NCBI RefSeq assembly: GCF_011745365.1
Contig: NW_024468912.1
Span: forward strand, 4,278,001 to 4,342,000
Reading direction: 5' to 3'
DNA length: 64,000 nucleotides
Source: Cryphonectria parasitica EP155
Taxonomy: Eukaryota > Ascomycota > Sordariomycetes > Diaporthales > Cryphonectriaceae
Below the pieces are notes generated by a model, which had not been told where the DNA came from, ran no database searches, and saw nothing but the letters and a program-made list of their open reading frames with translations. How positions within the stretch are numbered: the first letter of the stretch is position 1; each line of letters begins with the position of its first letter. This document shows, piece by piece, positions 1 to 10,599 of the stretch. The position numbers were made by a program, and so were the translations under genes.

Positions 1-2560
1 CGGCCGAGCCTGGCGCAAGTGCTGGGTGGTTGGGGTGCCGTAACCTGGACAAGGGTGATCGTGGAGATTTGTACAGGTCTGTGAAGATCATTTTGTGAGA
101 ACCGGCTGGACCGTCTCTGTGGTTGTGGTTTCTTTGGGTAGCAGGAGCACCGGCTGCAGGATCAATGCGTGAGGTGCCGTGCCTCAAGTATTGTTGGGGA
201 GAGGAGAAGGAAGGAAAAGACGCAGGGACACGGTCACCACGAGGGGCATGTGATGCGGGCGCCGGGAGTTGTATGTCGTTGTTATTATTGAGCCTGGACC
301 GGTGGGCTGTACCGGGCTGGCGTGACGTTAATGACCCAGACCCAATGGAGACAGGCGCGGGGTGCGGGGAGACCAGGGTTACGCCTGGGGCGGTTGAGAG
401 GGCGGCAACGAGACTCCCAGTTCCAGTGGTCGGCTGGGCACCTGGGGTGGTGGGGAGACGCGGGAAGGCCTCCTCCTCCTGTTCGTCCTGCCTTGGACAC
501 TGGGGCTCGGTCGGGTGAAAGCCTGTTTAGAAGAAGAAAAAAATTTATCTGAGCGGTTTTCCAGTACAGAAATTGGATGGCACGGCACATATGCAGTGAC
601 CCTGTCAGTGCAGATGCAGGGTAAAGATCTCGTGATGATAGCCTCTATGAACGTGAGAGGCGCTGACCACCAAAGAAGGTAGGTGTGGGGAAGAACAGAG
701 GCAGAGAAAGAAAGGAAGAAAAACAACAGGTTGTGAAGTGATGAGAATGTGGGCTGATCTGGGGAGGGCTGTAGGAGATAGCCGCTAACAGGGCAGATCA
801 ACCGTGTAGTGGTGCTATCCTCTGCAGAATTCCCACGGGCAGAACCGGAGTCTTCCAGTCAAGGGGGAAATAGGCACTTGTGAGCAGGAGAGAAAACTTC
901 CCAAGGACCAATGCATCGACCCTAGGGAACTTGGAGGGATCTGGATCTGGATCTGGAAACAGAACCACTCTGGCCGGCCTGTTCCCGTATCACCGACTAG
1001 GGTGAAGGAATCCGAGGTACCCTTGGGGATGGAGAATGGGGTCCAGGGCAAGGTATCGTGGGCCAGTCGAGGACGAAGGAGGGCGAGAAGCCGACCAGGG
1101 TCCAGACACAGACTTGCCAAGTGCCAGGTAGGATGAAAGACTAGCAAGGCAGGACAGAAAGGTGGCCGGACACAGGTGGTGTGATGGGTGGGGATATATC
1201 ATCATGCGCATACAATGGAGTAAACTGCTGTGGTCTAGGTATCATCCGGCTCCGGATGAGGTTACCCTGCTGCCACTCGGAACCCTCGAGCGCCGTGATC
1301 AGTGCTCGCCCGTGAGCCTAGGCTCTCTGGCTGAAGAAAGCGGGCCGTTGACTTTTGGTGCGAGGCTACACAGCCCCAACAAGCCGGCAAGTCTCTCCCG
1401 AGTTTAGTGGGCGCGCCAGTTGGGTTTCTCAGGCCGGAGGATAGTAATTGTGGGTGGTTTTGGTATTGAAGGGTTGCGCTTTGTTCGAGTGCAACAGCAA
1501 AAAGGAGCGAGAGGCTGGGAGATGATAACGGATACGAACACAGAACAAACGTACCTGGTCTCGCATAAGTCTCTTCTCGACCCTCGCCTGCGTCGACGTT
1601 TGCGGATTGCGACCCACCACCACCACCACCACCCGCGTTGCTGTGACTGCGACGCCTGTCTGACTTCATCTCCGCCATCAATGGCGTGTGATCAAGTTAC
1701 TGCTGTTGCTGCTGTTGCTGCTGTTGCTCACAAGTTGGGTCTATTCGAAAAACACTCAGCCTGGTGTTGGGCAGGTGTGGTAGGTTGACAGAATGTCACC
1801 CTTACCCGCCCCTCGCCGTCGTCAATGGTATAATCACAACACGCCACAGCCCAGCAAAGCGCCAACACGTAATTGACGAAGACCTTGGTCCGCTACCAGA
1901 TCGTGTGCCTTTAATGTTCGTCTTGATGCGTCCACATCGAGTCGTCGTCAAGAGAACAGGGCGAGCGTCGAGATGGGCATTCAAATATTGTGGGGCAAGA
2001 GAAGAAGAAAAGAAACAAGACCCTGAAGCGCACTATCACACAGAGTAGAACGCCTGAGGTGTTTTCATTTCACTTCTGCACCTATGTCAGCAAAGGCACA
2101 AAAGGGCAGGCACGACACCCCCGTGAGAGAAAAAGCTGCTTAGTGCCGCTAGTCCCGAATGAGAATATGCCATCCCCCTGCCACGAACTCCTCGCCCCGT
2201 AAACATGCACTGTGCGGTGCCTTGATTGGCTGCATCTGCCACTCATGCAAAGCCATCGTCTATTATGGAAAACGATGCATGAGTATCAGCCAGTGACAAG
2301 TGAATTCCAAAGCGTGAACGTCACCTACCACAGCACACGTCATCTGCGGTGTCTTTCGATAACGTGAGTTGAAATGTTGACTGGCCCTTCATTTGTTGAG
2401 TGGCGTTGATAATATCAATACTGTAACATATAAGGTATTGCTTACACTTCTTTATGGTATTTTCTTGATGATAATCGGAGACTGCAAGATGAAAATTCAT
2501 GATTTTTGTGGATCGGCATTTAATTAATCACTTTGTAATGGTCAATCTATCCATCGTTTT
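1..2560. other. Intergenic, no supported gene
   Basis: I see no convincing coding exon on either strand: the open frames are short, mutually overlapping and without recognisable motifs. The stretch holds a CAC triplet run (about 1615-1633) and a GCTGTT/GCTGCT-type tandem run (about 1700-1728). The last 300 bases are more AT-rich. An upstream exon of the ankyrin-like gene that follows could be hidden here; a possible acceptor ending CCTTAG lies just before 2630. Confidence 0.5.
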
Positions 2561-2653
2561 CAGGGACGAAACAAACGCCACGGCGAGATTGATTAAAATG
2601 TCCGGCGCTTTCTTCGGTGTCATCCTTAGGTTCACGGCAGGGCTTTCAAAACG

Positions 2654-3124
2654 ATGGGTCGGTACTGCGACCAAAAATGGTCAGCGCTGAAGCTGGCTCG
2701 CTACTATGGCGCCAGCGAGGAGATCATTTCGCTTCTGACCCCGAAAGAGAAGGTCGTTGACAAGCATGGACAGGAGAAGGTATGGGAACCTCAGGAACAC
2801 AGCAGTAGCAAGGCCAAATTGCGTGATGGCTACTGCGATGCATGCTTATATGTGGGCTCCCTCCCCCCCCCCTTTCCATCCCAAAATCAATATCGTTCCT
2901 TCCAATTATTCATGGCTGACTTATTGGGGAGGGGGGAAAAGACAGTATACGGTCTACAATATGCCAGTGAGAAACACGCGGTGGAGACTTGTTGGTGTAG
3001 CAAGTGCTTCACACGACACAATAGAAGCGTCCCCGGATATCCTGATTGGATATTGGTGGGCGACGAATTCGAGCCCGAGGTCAAAGACGAAGACACAGAG
3101 GGAGAGAAGGAATCGGAGCAGTAA
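2654..3124 (+). CDS. Small ankyrin/zinc-finger-like hypothetical protein, possibly a 3' gene fragment
   Basis: Unspliced it gives 156 residues from an ATG at 2654. Residues 10-28 (SALKLARYYGASEEIISLL) resemble the end of an ankyrin repeat. They are followed by a C-x2-C pair (YCDAC) and later a CWCSKC cluster, which recalls a degenerate ZZ-type zinc finger. A 90-nt in-frame intron is plausible (2852-2941): a C/T-rich tract is followed by a perfect GCTGAC branch site at 2915-2920, 21 nt before an AG. Removing it joins CLY to TVYGLQY and gives 126 residues. The donor GTGGGC is weak. The tail is acidic (KDEDTEGEKESE). The ankyrin unit starts abruptly, so this may be the last exons of a longer gene or a decayed copy. 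No function is assigned. Confidence 0.4.
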   Translation: MGRYCDQKWSALKLARYYGASEEIISLLTPKEKVVDKHGQEKVWEPQEHSSSKAKLRDGYCDACLYVGSLPPPFPSQNQYRSFQLFMADLLGRGEKTVYGLQYASEKHAVETCWCSKCFTRHNRSVPGYPDWILVGDEFEPEVKDEDTEGEKESEQ

Positions 3125-5091
3125 CTGGTCGAATCATCTGCTCTGGTCAAACAAGTTCAGACCTCTGAGGCCGACTACTGGTCGGATACGGATTCGGATC
3201 AAGAATGGATTCCCCTGTTCTAACCTCACCATGTTTGTTTGTGGATGCAAAGACGAAGACAAATCAGTGATCATATATCAGGTCTTGATCGTGCGGACAG
3301 TATTGTGTTATGATTACTCGTACTAAGCCATACAATATTCATGGTGGCCTCTCCAATGAGGTTGATAGAGCGGCTACATGCCGCTGTGAGCCCTCACTGA
3401 TGTGCTATTTTGTACAGGTCGATATACGCTGGCGGAATAGGATCGCATCAGCCCCCATTGTTCAATATATACAGCAACGGTGAACCAGGGTGGCACAGTC
3501 TTCACATATGAAATACATTGTCGATTACCCGTGGGTGGTTGAGGTCTTGTTTGCAGTTCTCATTCCATATCATGGCACAGTATGACTGCTGAAGAGGATT
3601 CCATCTAATTTTGAGGACAGCTGAGAAATTGACAGATAGATGGATAAAGATCAATGCAAAGACTACAAGTATTCAACTAGTCATCAGTCTGGTGGTTGTG
3701 TCCAAGCCATGCACAAGTGGTACTGCTATGTAGTGCACGGCACATGTGAGCAAGCGGCAGGGGCGCGGGCCGGAGGGGTACTTTGGGGCCTGCGTTCCAC
3801 TGTACTTGGCGAGTCCCGTTTCTGATTAGGTGCTCAAGGCGCTGGAAATTCAAAAGGCTGACACAATCCCGGGGGGAGGGACTCGAAATGATAACCTCGA
3901 GCTTTAAACTCTTTTCTCCACCCTCCTTCGTCATCCTACAAACCCAATTCATCCGAACCATCATGTCCCAATTAGCCACTCAACATCCTTCCTTTTTTTC
4001 TTTCTTTCTTTTCTACCCTTTTTTTTTTTCTCTTGAAAAAATCCATCGTATCAAAGACCCTCAGATAACGATTGGATATGGATAAATTGCGTGTGCATTG
4101 TTCCTTTGGAACACAATCGAAAATGGCTGGCGGGGCGTGACGCTGAGGACTCGCTCTTGTTGACAATGAATCCTCGCGTGAAGTCGTCAACGCCATTGTG
4201 TCTTTGTCCCTTCATATAAGCTTTCTCTTGAGAACTCTGGCCATGTAGCTTTCAAGAGAAAAAGCCTGTTTCCCGCCTTGGCCTCTTTTACGTTAAAAAA
4301 AAAAAAAAAAAAAAAAAAAACGTCTGTGGAGCGTGGCAGCCTTTAAGTTTCATCCTGCGTCTTGCTCGGGATGAAGACAGCCACCCCGCGCCTAGGCATT
4401 GATTGATCGCCCTCTTTCGTGGCGGTATGTGTGCTGTCTGGCGCGCTCGCAGAGGTCTGTCCCGTTCAAATTACCTACTGTTTGTGCACAAGGTAACTTT
4501 ATCTCAGCGTATGACAGAGTCTCGAGGGTATCAGTGGCGAGGACTCTTCTCCCATGTAACCTCCTCTGCATGGCCGTCTCATGCCACCATCCCCAACAGC
4601 TCCCTCTCTCTCTGCCTTTCCATGTCCTTGATCTTTTCCGAATTCATCCTGGCCGTTAGCAGTACGAGCACTTGCACGAAAAAGGGACACATGAGCACTT
4701 TTCATTAAAAAGACACCTTTTGATTCTGTGTCTATCTGGCCATGTACCTTTCCTTCCTTCATCATCAAATGTGGTACCTGGCCATGTTCTGTAGACGGAA
4801 ACATCTCTCTCGTGGTGTAAGGAGGAAGAAGAAGAATAAAGAAAAAAAGAACAGAAACAGGCATCCATCAATCCGAACCTCCCTTCAGTCAGTCATGCAG
4901 TCTTTCATGACGATCGAAGGCCTCTTTCGGAATCCCATCATCTGTCCCAGAACCAGAATCATCATACCCCTCCATCATCAAAGTATCCGTGGCCGTCAGT
5001 ACGTGCCTCATTCCATCCCTGACCGTCATCGTCTGGGGCCAAAGCCAATCCCCGTTCCTCCCTCCCCACGAAGACGTCTCTCTCGAACCCT
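3125..5091. other. Intergenic, 3' side of the AT-hook gene
   Basis: No gene is supported here. The stretch holds T- and C-rich tracts near 3990-4035 and a 26-base A run at 4295-4320. The segment next to 5091 should contain the 3' UTR of the minus-strand AT-hook gene. Confidence 0.5.
4295..4320. repeat. Poly-A tract (26 bases)
   Basis: Twenty-six consecutive A residues on the + strand, bounded by CGTT and CGTC. No poly-A-tailed element or target-site duplication is evident beside it, so a simple homopolymer is the safest reading. Confidence 0.95.
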
Positions 5092-8000
5092 TCAGTTGTG
5101 GTGACCTTGCATAGGCATCTGAAAGGCAATGTCGTCCAAGTCGGAGTTCAAGCCCAAGTCATACTCCGCAGCACCGCCAACACCGCCGGCGTAAGCATGG
5201 TTGAGCTGCTGGGGGCCCTGAGCTTGCATCATCTGAGCACGCGCCGTGTTGCCGCCATTCATGGTATTGTTGTTAATGAAGGCGTGCGACGAGGGGCCGT
5301 TCGTGCGAACGCCGTGGGCTGGGTTCGAGCTGGGGTTGGTGTAGAAGGCGTTGGGCTGAGCATGCGTGTTGTTGTGGAAGCCAACATGGCCATTGTGGCC
5401 GCCAGCGTAGGCATTGTTGAAGTGCTGCTGGGGCAGGGGCTGGTTGTTCTGGGCACGCGCCACATTCTCGCCGTGGTTCATGTGGTGGGTGCCGGAAGGG
5501 GCATATGTGTGGAAGGAATTCGCGTTGGATGGACCACGCGTGTTGAAGCCACCACTGCCATTCTCGCCGCCAGCGTAAGCATTGTGATTGAAGTACTGCT
5601 GGGGTTGGTGGTTGCGGTTACGATTGTTATTGTTGTTGTTGTTGTTGTAACCACGCGCCATGTCCCCCTCGCCGTCCACGTTGCGGACGACATTCGTGCC
5701 CAAAGAGTTGGCAGGACCATTGCGTTGGAAGTTGGCAAAGATACGCTCAAGGTTCTGAGCGGCCATGCCGATCAATTCCATGTGTCGCTCAACCACATCA
5801 TGTATCTGGTCTACGGACTCGACAAACTGTTCGTACAGTCGCCCATCGGTCTGGCCCGCCATGATCATGACCTGCATCTCGTCGAGTTGCTGCTGGGCGC
5901 CGCTCTGAATTGATACGTTGCTGCGGATGAGCGACATGATCTCGTTAACATTCGCGGCGAAGTCATCGGGTGCCGACTCGAGCCCGTCGGAAAGCATCAT
6001 GCGTTCGCGGGTTATCCTCAGCGACCTGTCGATACTATCCTCGCTGGCGTTGCTGCCGTGGTCATCCTGATCAGGACCAGCTGTTGTGTTGGTCTGTCGA
6101 GGCGGCTGCTCAGGGTTAAGGGGAACTCGAGCGTTCTGCGCGCGGGCAGTGGTGCCATTCATGAACTGCTGCACTTCCTGTAGCTCCTGCAGCTGCTGCT
6201 GGGGCATCGGAGGCGTCTGCTGGGGCATGTTGTGCTGAGGCATGCGCTGACGAGACGGCATGTGCTGTCGAGGATCCTGCAGCATGTCGTTGCCACCACC
6301 AGACTCCACGTGTTGATCCTGCTGCTCCTGAGACATCTCCTGACGAGCGGGGTCCTGCATGCTGTGGACGTGACCAGTAGCCCTGCGCTGCTGCTGTGAG
6401 CCCGTGTTCTGTCGCTTCTGACGCGCCGATGCTTCTTGCTGCTGCTGCTGTGGTTCTGAGGCCTTGCGCTTCTTGTTGGTGGGAGCCGCCGCGTTGTTAT
6501 TGTTGTGGAGCGTGTTGTTGGCCTCAGGGCGCTGTGCAGTAGGATGAGCAGGACGAGGTATGTGCTGACCGCTGTTCTGCTGCTGGTGGATGCCGTCGAC
6601 TGAAGGGCGCTGTGCAGTGGGACGAGGTATATTTTGACCGTTGTTCTCCTGCTGCTGGTGGCGGCGGGTGAATATATGTCGGGCCAGCTCCAGGCTCTGT
6701 GGGCCGTTGTTGTTGTTGTTGTTAATAATGGTATTGCCTTCGGGAGCCTGGCGGGGACGAGGTCGTGACGTTGGCTGCGGTGCCTGCGCTGCTTGCGGCT
6801 GCTGTGAATGAGCCCGGCGAGACATGTTACCACCGTTGCCTGCATTGTGAATGGGTCTGGGTGGAGGCGGCATCAGCTGCGAAGCCTGGTGCAGCTGCTG
6901 CTGTGCATGGTCCTGACCACCATTGTTGTTCACAGGCATCACAGGCATCTGGGCGGAGGCGGGGGCGGGGGCGGGAGGTCGCTGACTAGACTGTGTGTGC
7001 GAACGCCACGAAGACCTGCCAGGCACAACAGCAGTGGCAGCAGCAACGGCGGTGGGAGCAGCAACAGCAGTAGAAGCAGCAAGTTGCTGGGTGTCAGGAA
7101 GAAGAGGGTAGTTCTTCTCTGCGCCGCTCCGAGCCTTTTGTGAGTCGGAAGCTGGGGTGGTAGAAGATGAGGTCTGGCCGCGATGCACGTTACGCTGCAT
7201 AGCTGTGGGGGTAGCAGCAGGAATGGGAGCAGCAGCAGCAGCAGTGGGAGCAGTAACATGTCGGGTGTCAGGCAGAAGAGGGTAGTTCTGCTCTGCGCCG
7301 CTCTGAGCCGCTTGCGAATCAGGAGCTGGGGTAGTGAAAGACGGGGCCTGGTCGACCTGCATGCTCTGCTGCACAGCCTGCGTTGCCTCACGGGCTTGGG
7401 TGGTGCTGCTGTTTTTCTTCTTGTTGGTGGTGCTGGTCTTCTTCTGGGTCTGCGACGCAACGAAGTCGCTAGCAGAGACGTTCAGTCCAAGGCGAGCGTT
7501 GGGATCAGGCGTGTAAATCATGGCGGCGGCATTCATGTTGTTCGCGTCGGAGACGAGGTAGTTGTTATTGCCGCCCTCGATGACAGGAGGGGTTGCAGGG
7601 TAGGCAAAGCTCATGCCAGCACAGCACGCGTTCGGTATGAAGGCGGGCGGGTATGCATAGGCGAAGTTGGGATCCTGAAAATATTGAGGATAATAAGTGA
7701 ACGAGCCGACTTCTGGGGCAGCATGGAACGGCTGTTGCTGGGCGGCGATGAAGGGCGCGAAGCTCGGTCCAGTGACAACAGGCTGGCTGTTCAGAGTAGT
7801 GGTGAAGCTGTTGTCGGTGGGGGCTGTCGACATCTCGCTCGTAGAAGCAGCAGCAGCAGGAGGATCAGCAGTTGTTGACTGACCGCCCTTGCAGGGTCGA
7901 CCACGCCGACGCTTGGAGGCTGCTGTCGAGTCTGCAGATCCACCAGCTGGCGAACCACCACTACCATCCTTGCGTGGCCGTCCACGACCACGCTTGGGAG

Positions 8001-10008
8001 TTCCATTCTCAGCAGTTGTTGCTGCATCCTTGCGAGGGCGTCCGCGACCACGCTTTGGAGTTGCTTGGGTCTGCGCAGAAGGGAGCGAGGACGAGGTAGT
8101 CGTAGGGTTGGGGACGGCATCCTGGCCAGTACTTCCACTTCCACTTCCATCGCCACCAACACGAACAGGCAGCAGAGCCGGTGCAGAGACATCAGCAGGT
8201 GCAGGCGCAGCGGGAACATTGTTGGTGATGTCGTTGTTGGCTGCAGCAGCACTGTTGTTGTTATTCGGTGAGCTGGTGATCCAAGCATTCTGAAGCTGGG
8301 CGATGGCCGTCCGAGGAGAGAAGTTTCCAGAAGCAGGAGGCAGTACCACGGCTTCTACAGCAGCGATGGCAGCAGCAGGCTGAGAGGAGGAGGCGAGGAC
8401 GTTCTGGATGGGCTGCTGCTGGTGCTGGTACGCCGCCTGAGAAGAAGGCTGCTGAGAAGAGGCCGAAGCCGCAGCCCTGAGCCTGGCGGGCTTGGGCTTG
8501 GGTATGGGCTTGGGACGAGCAGCAGACGACTTGGTAGGGGCGGGCACGGTACCGGCTGCAGGCTGGAGGTTGTTGCTGCTGGTGCTAGCCTCGGGAGCGA
8601 CAGGAATCGGAGGAGGGCGAGTGGCCGGGACGACGTCTTCTTGGGTGGTGCCCGAAGGCTGAGACGGTCGGACACGCGGCAGAGACATCGGCTGGGGTTG
8701 CTGGACGGCCGGTTCGCCCACAGGGAAGGAGAGAGAAGAGGAGGAGGGCATAGGAGGTAAGTCGGCGGGAGCAAGGACCGGCGCCAGGTCGAGCTCGTTA
8801 CCGCCCATGGCTCCGGCTCCTGGGAACCATGAGTTGTCGGCGAGGATTCGCCGGGCCTCCTCATCCGTGAGTGGCGCCGCTCCCTCTGGCAACGCCGATG
8901 GTGTCAGAGGAGCCACGAAATCTTCGCCCACCTCCGGGAACCACGATGCGTCCTCGAGGATGCCCTGGAACGCCTCCTCCTGCTCGCTGCTGTTGTTATT
9001 GTTGTTGCTGTTCACAGGCAGAGCCTCGCCAGGAGCGCCATCGGGCCCGTTGGAGATGGTGACAGCAACATCCGTGCTGGTGGCCACAACGACACGACCA
9101 CCACCCCTCGCCATGGCAGCACTGGCAGCACCACCACTGCTGACCTCATCAGAAGAAGCAGCACCAGCCGCCATAGCAGCTGGTGCGTTCTCAACCTCCG
9201 AGGCAGCAGCAGGAATACCACCAGCCTGCACATCTGAAGACGAGGGCTGGTTGTCGCCACTGTCGCCGCTCGAGCCCGAAGCCAGATCGACGCCTGGATT
9301 GACGCCGACCTGAGCTTCAGACTCTTCGGCGCTGTCGTCACCGCCGAAGAGGGAGTCCAAGTCATCACCATCGTCGACATCCGTGCTGGGGACACGGACG
9401 TCAATCTGAGGGCTCTCGACATCCTCGACGACACGAACGACAGCAGAAGCAGGCGCAGTGTTGTCGTTGTTGTTGGTGGTGGTGGCCACCTGCTCGTCCG
9501 CCTCTGCCGCGCTGTTCTCCGCCATGCGCCTGTGCAGGGGGACAAAGTCAGGCAGCCACACCATGGCATCCTCCTCGCCGATCGACGCCATCAGCTGCTG
9601 GCGCTCAGCTGAGAGGGCGTCGACGCGGGCATAGATGCCGGCACGGATGTTGCTGTCCGTGGCCCGGCCGGGCGTGGTCCTCCAGAGCTGCCGAATCTGG
9701 TCGTTGATCGAGATGGCCTGCGCCATGACGCGCTCCCTCTCGACCAGGCCAGAATCGACAGGACGTCGGATGGACGCCATCTCGGCAAGCCGCTCGTTCT
9801 GGCTTGCCGAGATCCTCTGGTCGGCCCTCTTGATCAGCAGCGTGTTGGTCAGGGTGAGGCGCTGCTGCTGCATCTGTCGGATGCTGTTGGTGCACATCCG
9901 GGCTGTCTCGAGGGCCGAACGGACCTTGTCGGCGTCTAGGACGCAGTTGGCGGCCGGGCCATTGGGGGTCGGGGTGGTGGTGCTGGTGGTGCTCTCGGAG
10001 GCGGACAT
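5092..10008 (-). CDS. Large AT-hook, Q/N-rich low-complexity nuclear protein
   Basis: One uninterrupted exon encodes 1638 residues. The start is placed at the ATG at 10008 (MSASESTT, context CCAAG-ATG-TC). An in-frame ATG at 10095 overlaps a probable leader-intron acceptor and would add a T/C-tract translation. Residues 10-190 are partly helical. About residues 350-410 repeat an SWFP motif. Three AT-hook cores of the RGRPRK/RGRPCK type lie near residues 650-705 and predict binding in the minor groove of AT-rich DNA. Long Q-, N-, A- and P-rich stretches follow, with NYPLLPDT and IPRP repeats. A helical segment lies at about 1330-1430, and the tail carries three NAYAGG/HAYAGG-centred repeats. 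No catalytic domain is visible. It may be a chromatin or transcription scaffold with prion-like regions. AT-hooks make a nuclear role likely; anything beyond that is inference. Confidence 0.85.
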   Translation of the reverse strand: MSASESTTSTTTPTPNGPAANCVLDADKVRSALETARMCTNSIRQMQQQRLTLTNTLLIKRADQRISASQNERLAEMASIRRPVDSGLVERERVMAQAISINDQIRQLWRTTPGRATDSNIRAGIYARVDALSAERQQLMASIGEEDAMVWLPDFVPLHRRMAENSAAEADEQVATTTNNNDNTAPASAVVRVVEDVESPQIDVRVPSTDVDDGDDLDSLFGGDDSAEESEAQVGVNPGVDLASGSSGDSGDNQPSSSDVQAGGIPAAASEVENAPAAMAAGAASSDEVSSGGAASAAMARGGGRVVVATSTDVAVTISNGPDGAPGEALPVNSNNNNNSSEQEEAFQGILEDASWFPEVGEDFVAPLTPSALPEGAAPLTDEEARRILADNSWFPGAGAMGGNELDLAPVLAPADLPPMPSSSSLSFPVGEPAVQQPQPMSLPRVRPSQPSGTTQEDVVPATRPPPIPVAPEASTSSNNLQPAAGTVPAPTKSSAARPKPIPKPKPARLRAAASASSQQPSSQAAYQHQQQPIQNVLASSSQPAAAIAAVEAVVLPPASGNFSPRTAIAQLQNAWITSSPNNNNSAAAANNDITNNVPAAPAPADVSAPALLPVRVGGDGSGSGSTGQDAVPNPTTTSSSLPSAQTQATPKRGRGRPRKDAATTAENGTPKRGRGRPRKDGSGGSPAGGSADSTAASKRRRGRPCKGGQSTTADPPAAAASTSEMSTAPTDNSFTTTLNSQPVVTGPSFAPFIAAQQQPFHAAPEVGSFTYYPQYFQDPNFAYAYPPAFIPNACCAGMSFAYPATPPVIEGGNNNYLVSDANNMNAAAMIYTPDPNARLGLNVSASDFVASQTQKKTSTTNKKKNSSTTQAREATQAVQQSMQVDQAPSFTTPAPDSQAAQSGAEQNYPLLPDTRHVTAPTAAAAAPIPAATPTAMQRNVHRGQTSSSTTPASDSQKARSGAEKNYPLLPDTQQLAASTAVAAPTAVAAATAVVPGRSSWRSHTQSSQRPPAPAPASAQMPVMPVNNNGGQDHAQQQLHQASQLMPPPPRPIHNAGNGGNMSRRAHSQQPQAAQAPQPTSRPRPRQAPEGNTIINNNNNNGPQSLELARHIFTRRHQQQENNGQNIPRPTAQRPSVDGIHQQQNSGQHIPRPAHPTAQRPEANNTLHNNNNAAAPTNKKRKASEPQQQQQEASARQKRQNTGSQQQRRATGHVHSMQDPARQEMSQEQQDQHVESGGGNDMLQDPRQHMPSRQRMPQHNMPQQTPPMPQQQLQELQEVQQFMNGTTARAQNARVPLNPEQPPRQTNTTAGPDQDDHGSNASEDSIDRSLRITRERMMLSDGLESAPDDFAANVNEIMSLIRSNVSIQSGAQQQLDEMQVMIMAGQTDGRLYEQFVESVDQIHDVVERHMELIGMAAQNLERIFANFQRNGPANSLGTNVVRNVDGEGDMARGYNNNNNNNNRNRNHQPQQYFNHNAYAGGENGSGGFNTRGPSNANSFHTYAPSGTHHMNHGENVARAQNNQPLPQQHFNNAYAGGHNGHVGFHNNTHAQPNAFYTNPSSNPAHGVRTNGPSSHAFINNNTMNGGNTARAQMMQAQGPQQLNHAYAGGVGGAAEYDLGLNSDLDDIAFQMPMQGHHN

Positions 10009-10087
10009 CTTGGCTGTTGGTATGTCTCCGAGAAGAAAGAAAAGGGAAAGAGAAAAGGAAAGAAAAAAAGATTCTGGTCGTTGTATG

Positions 10088-10597
10088 CTAAACATTCAGA
10101 GGTATTGGTTAGCTGTGCTGTCATATCACAAGAATGGAGGAGGATGTTCTCGAAGGTAGAAATGCTATGTGGGCGTCCACATGGTCAAACATGGGCGTCA
10201 ATGTCAGGACTGGGAGGAAGGCATACCAAGTGACTTCAAGTGGTCAAGGGAAAGAGGATGAAGAGGCAGTGGTTGGGTGAGAAACTTTGGTGATTAAACG
10301 GACGCTGCTTGGTAAGGAGAGGGAGAGAGACAATAGACAGGTTGAAAGTGAGTTTGGGTGAGAAGGAATGGGATGTAATGGTGCTGGTACTGGTGGTGGT
10401 GGTGGCTGGGAGAAAAGCAGGTAAAGGTCAAGGTGATTCTCAGGTCAAGGTGAGGGCGAGATCAGATTGAATGAGATTCACATAGAAAATAGACGGAGGA
10501 ATTCAGAAAATTCACAGGTTACAGCCCATGTTTTTGCTGAGGGCAAGATGACTTGATTAAATTGAGGGAGACGTAGGCTGCAGAGGAGGGCACTCAC
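10088..10597 (-). promoter_or_regulatory. Probable leader (5' UTR) intron of the AT-hook gene
   Basis: On the minus strand a GTGAGT donor begins at 10597. A CAGCTAACC branch-like site is followed by an acceptor ending TTTAG at 10088, 80 nt before the ATG at 10008. The flanking sequence has the T/C/A-rich look of a fungal 5' UTR. A further GTAAGC donor at 10749 suggests a second leader intron. If this is spliced, the in-frame ATG at 10095 lies across the splice site and cannot be used. Confidence 0.45.
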
Positions 10598-10599
10598 CA

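Noticed and set aside
10009..10095. N-terminal extension of the AT-hook protein with a hydrophobic FLSFSLSLFFLL stretch
   Set aside because: It comes from a T/C tract typical of 5' UTRs, overlaps a probable splice acceptor and would give a nuclear AT-hook protein a signal peptide.
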